This document shows, in pieces, positions 60,239 to 64,000 of a stretch of DNA of 64,000 nucleotides; positions within the stretch are counted from its first letter, which is position 1, and each line of letters starts with the position of its first letter. The notes beneath the pieces are model-generated. The model was given only the letters and a program-made list of their open reading frames with translations. It searched no databases and was not told where the DNA came from. This DNA comes from Allorhizobium paknamense (GTDB taxonomy: Bacteria > Pseudomonadota > Alphaproteobacteria > Rhizobiales > Rhizobiaceae). The DNA is taken from assembly GCF_030815125.1 (NCBI RefSeq), contig NZ_JAUSWH010000005.1, positions 296,467 to 360,466 on the forward strand, written 5' to 3'. A program made the position numbers and the translations under genes.

Positions 60239-61792
60239 ATGACCAGTCCTTTCATTCTCGCGCTCTCTGCGCGCATGGCAGCGCTATGCCTTCCCGTTTC
60301 CGGCGCGCGCTATGACCTGCCGCAGCCGCTGGCGTGGCGCTTAACCGGTCATAACGTGACCGACGGCATGGCGGAAAAGGCCGTGCTGGTGTTGAACGAT
60401 CTTCGCCCGGCAACGGCTTACCGCTTCGAAGCCGAGGGCGTGGGGGCGATAAGCTTCACCACCCCCGCCTTGAGCGGTTTGGTGAAGGCGGCCGATTTCG
60501 GATTGCGCTCCGGGACCGATATCGCGGATGAAGAGGCAGCCCTTGCCAATGCCCGGGCGCTGGCCGAGGCGGTGGCCGCCGTGCCGCCGGATGGCATGCT
60601 GGTTCTGCCGCCGGGCCGTCATGTCAGCCTGCCGCTGCGGCTGAAGAGCCATATGACCTTGCATTTTGAAGAGGGGGCGGTGCTGCAGGCGCCCGCCTCG
60701 CGGCAGCACTGGCCGATCCTGCCCGCCCGGGATGATACGGGCCGCATGCTGGGCAGTTGGGAAGGCTTGCCCGCCGATTGTTACGCAGCCCCCCTGCATG
60801 CCGTGGACGCCGAGGCGCTGACCATCGAGGGGCCCGGCATTGTCGATGGCGGCGGCGACCGGAGTGACTGGTGGACCTGGCCAAAGGAAACCCGCAATGG
60901 CGCGCGGCGTCCGCGCGGCCTGCACCTCATTCGCTGCCGGGATGTGCAGTTGATCGGCTTTACCATCCGCAATGCGCCGTCCTGGACCATCCACCCACAG
61001 GGCTGCGAGCAGGTGGCGGCGGTCGGTCTTTCCATTCAGGCGCCGCATGACAGCCCCAATACCGATGGTTTCGATCCGGAAGGTTGCCGCGATGTCACGC
61101 TGGCGGGCCTGCATTTTACCGTGGGGGATGATTGCATTGCCATCAAGGCCGGCAAGCGCGGTCCAAGGGGTGAGGCAGACCATCTGGCCGAGACGCGGCG
61201 CATCCACATCCATCATTGCCTGATGGAGCGCGGACATGGCGGCGTGGTGATCGGCTCTGAAATGTCGGGCGGCGTGCATGACGTGCTGGTGGAAGATTGC
61301 GACATGATCGGCACGGATCGCGGTTTGCGGTTGAAAACCCGGCGCGGGCGTGGCGGGCGCATCAGCAATATCAGGCTGCGGCGCGTACGTCTCGATGGCG
61401 TGCAGACGGCCTTTTCCGCCAATGCCCATTATTTCTGCGATGCCGATGGGCATGCGCCATGGGTGCAAAGCCGAGACAGCGCAGCCGTGAATGAAACCAC
61501 CCCGGTTATCGAGGGCATTGCAGTCGAGGATGTGGCAATCCACGGTCTTGCCCATGCCGTTGGCGTGTTTCTGGGCCTGCCGGAAGCGCCGATCCAGAGC
61601 GTTACCCTCAGCCGCGTCGCCGTGCATTCGCATGATGAAAACGCCATTGCCACGCCGCCGATCATGGCCGATCACATTCGCCCCATGCGGCATGAGGGCG
61701 TGCTGGCCGAGCACGCGGTGATTTCCTGTGACGATCCGGCGCTTTTGTCCGCGGGCGTCATTTCTCTTGTTGCAAGTGAGACGTCTCCATGA
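60239..61792 (+). CDS. GH28 polygalacturonase-family enzyme
   Basis: The 517-residue enzyme has an N-terminal fibronectin-like beta part and a right-handed beta-helix. The GH28 catalytic set is visible: [39 protein letters not shown] and [10 protein letters not shown]. It hydrolyses galacturonic-acid linkages; exo- versus endo-action and a rhamnogalacturonan preference cannot be told apart. There is no clear signal peptide, so it probably acts in the cytoplasm on imported oligomers. The 3' end overlaps the GH105 start by four bases. ATG at 60239 is preferred over TTG at 60224. Confidence 0.93.
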   Translation: MTSPFILALSARMAALCLPVSGARYDLPQPLAWRLTGHNVTDGMAEKAVLVLNDLRPATAYRFEAEGVGAISFTTPALSGLVKAADFGLRSGTDIADEEAALANARALAEAVAAVPPDGMLVLPPGRHVSLPLRLKSHMTLHFEEGAVLQAPASRQHWPILPARDDTGRMLGSWEGLPADCYAAPLHAVDAEALTIEGPGIVDGGGDRSDWWTWPKETRNGARRPRGLHLIRCRDVQLIGFTIRNAPSWTIHPQGCEQVAAVGLSIQAPHDSPNTDGFDPEGCRDVTLAGLHFTVGDDCIAIKAGKRGPRGEADHLAETRRIHIHHCLMERGHGGVVIGSEMSGGVHDVLVEDCDMIGTDRGLRLKTRRGRGGRISNIRLRRVRLDGVQTAFSANAHYFCDADGHAPWVQSRDSAAVNETTPVIEGIAVEDVAIHGLAHAVGVFLGLPEAPIQSVTLSRVAVHSHDENAIATPPIMADHIRPMRHEGVLAEHAVISCDDPALLSAGVISLVASETSP

Positions 61793-63024
61793 ACCCGCTG
61801 GATTATTTCGAGGCCTATGCCCGCCGCTACCAGCCCTACAAGGGCGGCGCCTGGTGCTATGAGGACGGCTGCCTTTATCGCGGCCTCGTCCTCCTCAATG
61901 CGGCAACCCGCGACGACCGCTGGGCCGGTCACCTGCTGCGGCTGGCCAGCGCCCAGGTGGACGCCGAGGGCGGGCTGAAGGGCTATGATCCCGCCGATTA
62001 CAATATCGACAATATTCTCTCCGGTCGCGTGCTGTTTTTCCTGCACGAGCGAACCGGCGATCCGCGATATCTGAAAGCGGCTGACCGGCTGATGGCACAG
62101 TTGCGCACGCACCCCCGCACCGCTGCGGGCAATTACTGGCACAAGCAGCGCTATCCGCACCAGGTGTGGCTGGACGGGCTCTATATGGGCCTGCCCTTCC
62201 AGATCGAATATGCCATGGCCACCGGCAAACCGGCGCTGATCGCCGATGCGCTTCAGCAATTTGCAACAGCGCTGGCGCTGACGGATGCGGGCGGCGGGCT
62301 TTTCGTGCACGGTTACGATGAAAGCCGCCAGCAGGCCTGGGCCGACAAGACGACCGGCAAATCCCCCGCCATCTGGGCGCGCGCCATGGGCTGGCTCGCC
62401 ATGGCGATCATCGACGCGTTGGAGCTTTTGCCGGAGGATGAGGCGAACACCAGCCTGCGGGCCCGCACTCTTGCACTGCTTGCCGCTCTTGCCCGCCACC
62501 AGACGGAAAATGGCCTTTGGCTCCAGGTGCTGGATGCGCCCGATCTTCCCGGCAATTACGAGGAAAGCTCGGCCAGCGCCATGTTTGCCTATGCCTTGCT
62601 GAAATCGTCGCGGCTCAAGTGTTTCCAGGAAAAGTGGGAACCGGTTTTCCGTTCGGAAACACGCGAAAACCCAGGGCGTTTCCAGGAAAAGTGGGAACCG
62701 GTTTCCCGCCCGGAAACACGTATAAATCCAGAGCGAGAGAGCTCTCTTGGTTCGATGAAACACGTAAGCCCTCTAGGACGGGGCCAAATCGATGGCGTGG
62801 GTGAGAAAGCCTTGCAAGCCCTGCTTGGGCAGCGACTGGTCGAGGAGGAGGGGCAGACACGGTTCTCCGGCATCGTTCAGGTCGCGGGGCTTGGCGGGTT
62901 TGATGGCCGCTACCGCGACGGCTCGCCCGGCTATTATCTCACCGAGGCTGTTGTCAGTGATGACGTCAAGGGCGTGGGGCCGCTGATGATGGCCTATGCG
63001 GAAAAGCTGCTGCGGCAGCCATGA
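61789..63024 (+). CDS. GH105 unsaturated (rhamno)galacturonyl hydrolase with in-frame repeat insertion
   Basis: The 411-residue (alpha/alpha)6-barrel enzyme has [18 protein letters not shown] with the catalytic Asp, [20 protein letters not shown], and [20 protein letters not shown]. It removes unsaturated galacturonate from pectin-lyase products. Residues about 277-330 read [34 protein letters not shown] and [17 protein letters not shown], encoded by two RIME-like repeats and some extra sequence. The family continues directly from the ALLKSSRL helix to the GEKALQALL helix, so about 50 residues are inserted. The frame is open throughout; activity needs testing. No signal peptide is present. 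Confidence 0.9.
   Translation: MNPLDYFEAYARRYQPYKGGAWCYEDGCLYRGLVLLNAATRDDRWAGHLLRLASAQVDAEGGLKGYDPADYNIDNILSGRVLFFLHERTGDPRYLKAADRLMAQLRTHPRTAAGNYWHKQRYPHQVWLDGLYMGLPFQIEYAMATGKPALIADALQQFATALALTDAGGGLFVHGYDESRQQAWADKTTGKSPAIWARAMGWLAMAIIDALELLPEDEANTSLRARTLALLAALARHQTENGLWLQVLDAPDLPGNYEESSASAMFAYALLKSSRLKCFQEKWEPVFRSETRENPGRFQEKWEPVSRPETRINPERESSLGSMKHVSPLGRGQIDGVGEKALQALLGQRLVEEEGQTRFSGIVQVAGLGGFDGRYRDGSPGYYLTEAVVSDDVKGVGPLMMAYAEKLLRQP
62619..62732 (+). repeat. Two tandem RIME-like repeats inserted in frame inside the GH105 gene
   Basis: Each copy contains GTTTCCAGGAAAAGTGGGAA, an ACCGG core and a CGGAAACACG arm. They lie about 55 bases apart at 62619-62673 and 62674-62732. Both are read in the same frame, giving FQEKWEPV twice. 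They contain no stop codon in this frame. Confidence 0.92.
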
Positions 63025-63103
63025 GAGAGGTTGTCCCCGGCCTTTAAGCATTCGATCCGTCAGCTTGCTTGACAAAAGCGGACGGTTCGCGAAAATTTTA
63101 ACA

Positions 63104-63814
63104 ATGAGCGAAATGGCTGATTGGTTATCCGCAGCAAGCCCGATCAGTCGGAAGAATGCAGCGGAAGTGGTTTTTGACGATATACGGTCGGCCATCACGT
63201 CCGGGCGTCTTGCCGTGGGCACACGCTTGCCGTCCGAGGCGCATCTGGCGGGCCGCTACGGTGTGAGCCGCCCGATCGTGCGCGAGGCCTTGCGGTCTCT
63301 GCAAACCCTTGGCCTGACCCAGACCCGGACCGGCAGCGGAACCTTCGTGGTCATGCAGGCGCCGGGCAAGGAACTGACCTACGGTCACTATTCCGCCCGT
63401 GATCTCGTGGAGGCGCGGCCCTGCGTTGAGGTTCCTGCGGCAGGCCTTGCGGCTGAACGGCGAAGTACTGCCGATGTGCAAAAGCTTCTTTCGCTGTGCG
63501 ACCGCATGGATCGCGAGGAAGACCCGCATAAATGGGTGGTTCTGGATTGGGAGTTCCACAAGCAGATCGCCCAGGCGTCGGGGAATGCGGTTTTCGCCAA
63601 GATCGTTTCGGATGTGCGCGAGGCGCTGACCGAGCAATCGGAACTGGTGAATTTCATGGCGCCCCGCCGCATCGCTTCCAATCTTGAGCACCGCCGCATC
63701 GCGGAAGCCATTGAGGCGGGATCGCCGGAGGCGGCGCGCGCGGCCATGGACGCGCATCTTATCCAGGTGCGCGATGTGGTGAGCCGGATCACCGGTGGGG
63801 AAGAGGGCGGCTGA
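63104..63814 (+). CDS. GntR-family (FadR/FCD type) regulator
   Basis: The 236-residue protein has a winged helix (AAEVVFDDIRSAITSGRLAV, LPSEAHLAGRYGVSRPIVRE) and an all-helical FCD ligand domain with metal-binding-type residues (LDWEFHKQIAQASGNAVF, NLEHRRIAEAIEAG). FCD regulators often sense sugar acids such as galacturonate or glucuronate, matching its place at the end of the pectin cluster. ATG at 63104 follows AAAATTTTAACA with no strong ribosome site; the upstream frame to 62996 overlaps the GH105 gene and is less likely. It may control the cluster together with the AraC protein. Confidence 0.9.
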   Translation: MSEMADWLSAASPISRKNAAEVVFDDIRSAITSGRLAVGTRLPSEAHLAGRYGVSRPIVREALRSLQTLGLTQTRTGSGTFVVMQAPGKELTYGHYSARDLVEARPCVEVPAAGLAAERRSTADVQKLLSLCDRMDREEDPHKWVVLDWEFHKQIAQASGNAVFAKIVSDVREALTEQSELVNFMAPRRIASNLEHRRIAEAIEAGSPEAARAAMDAHLIQVRDVVSRITGGEEGG

Positions 63815-63861
63815 GCCGCCCTCCGGCTGTTTTGACCCGTTACGCTCTACCTCTTTGTCTG

Positions 63862-63909
63862 CGCATGTCCGGACGGAAAACCGCTACGCACTTTTCCTGG
63901 AATGTTCTA
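63862..63909 (-). repeat. RIME-like repeat, reverse orientation
   Basis: Read on the minus strand it gives AACATTCCAGGAAAAGTGCG, then TAGCGGTTTTCCG and GGACATGCGCAGACAAAG. It abuts the 264-bp element's second copy at CTAG. Confidence 0.8.
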
Positions 63910-63910
63910 G

Positions 63911-64000
63911 GGTCAAAACTCAATCAGGATGGGTGTTCTGTTGAACGGGATGGGATTGAATGGCCGCGAACAAGCGCAAGGCAAGGCCCTGAGGCCTTGT
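63911..64000. mobile_element. Second copy of the 264-bp inverted-repeat element, cut by the window edge
   Basis: The 90 bases from GGGTCAAAACTCAATCAGGA to the edge are identical, as far as I can compare, to 19351-19440. They are preceded by CTAG rather than TTAG. The remainder lies outside the window. Confidence 0.88.

Noticed and set aside
61789..63024. GH105 gene as a pseudogene
   Set aside because: The frame is intact through the insertion and all recognisable core segments lie on both sides, so it is kept as a coding gene with an insertion; loss of activity remains possible.

Overview
The window looks like a Rhizobiaceae chromosome or chromid (Agrobacterium, Allorhizobium or Rhizobium type). 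The basis is high-GC coding sequence packed with ABC importers for sugars, peptides and phosphonates, a sulfoquinovose monooxygenase cluster in the arrangement described for Agrobacterium, an HWE-type histidine kinase, and many copies of the short palindromic repeats (RIME-like) common in this family. No rRNA, tRNA, phage genes or transposase genes were recognised.

Layout. 1-1036: tail of a sugar-binding protein and its terminator. 1381-2019: hexapeptide acetyltransferase. 2084-9732: an idonate/ketogluconate-type sugar-acid cluster (IdnO-like and IdnD-like dehydrogenases, D-2-hydroxyacid dehydrogenase, two beta-hydroxyacid dehydrogenases, lactonase, GlcG-like protein) with a LacI-family regulator and TGTTATCGATAACA-type operators at three promoters. 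9792-12944: a diguanylate cyclase and a metallo-beta-lactamase-fold hydrolase. 13280-18631: dppABCDF peptide importer. 19736-29552: complete sulfo-SMO cluster (smoA to smoI) for sulfoquinovose import, hydrolysis and oxidative desulfurisation. It is followed by a YeiH-family exporter and a LysR regulator that plausibly handle the sulfite released. 31896-41035: amino-sugar-type cluster (EamA transporter, ROK kinase, six-hairpin glycosidase, NagB, ABC importer). 41205-52662: phosphonate region, with phnCDEE and divergent phnF/phnGHIJKL; a ROK repressor sits between the two halves. 52726-54702: HWE histidine kinase and response regulator. 54836-63814: pectin-oligosaccharide cluster (AraC regulator, ABC importer, GH28, GH105, GntR regulator).

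Regulation. Five copies of a TTCG-N9-CGAA operator tie the amino-sugar cluster to the ROK repressor at 45931, even though phnCDEE lies between them. A separate LacI operator set covers the sugar-acid cluster, and a TATAGA-type palindrome pair lies between phnF and phnG.

The most unusual signal is repetitive DNA. (1) A 264-bp element at 19351 has perfect 31-bp terminal inverted repeats and nested internal stems; a second copy runs off the right edge at 63911. (2) A 147-bp inverted-repeat element lies at 13137. (3) A 125-bp multi-hairpin repeat flanks the LysR gene. (4) RIME-like elements are inserted in frame inside phnF and the GH105 gene, both reading an EKWEP-type peptide. They also supply the stop codons of several other genes, so these repeats are remodelling protein ends and interiors.
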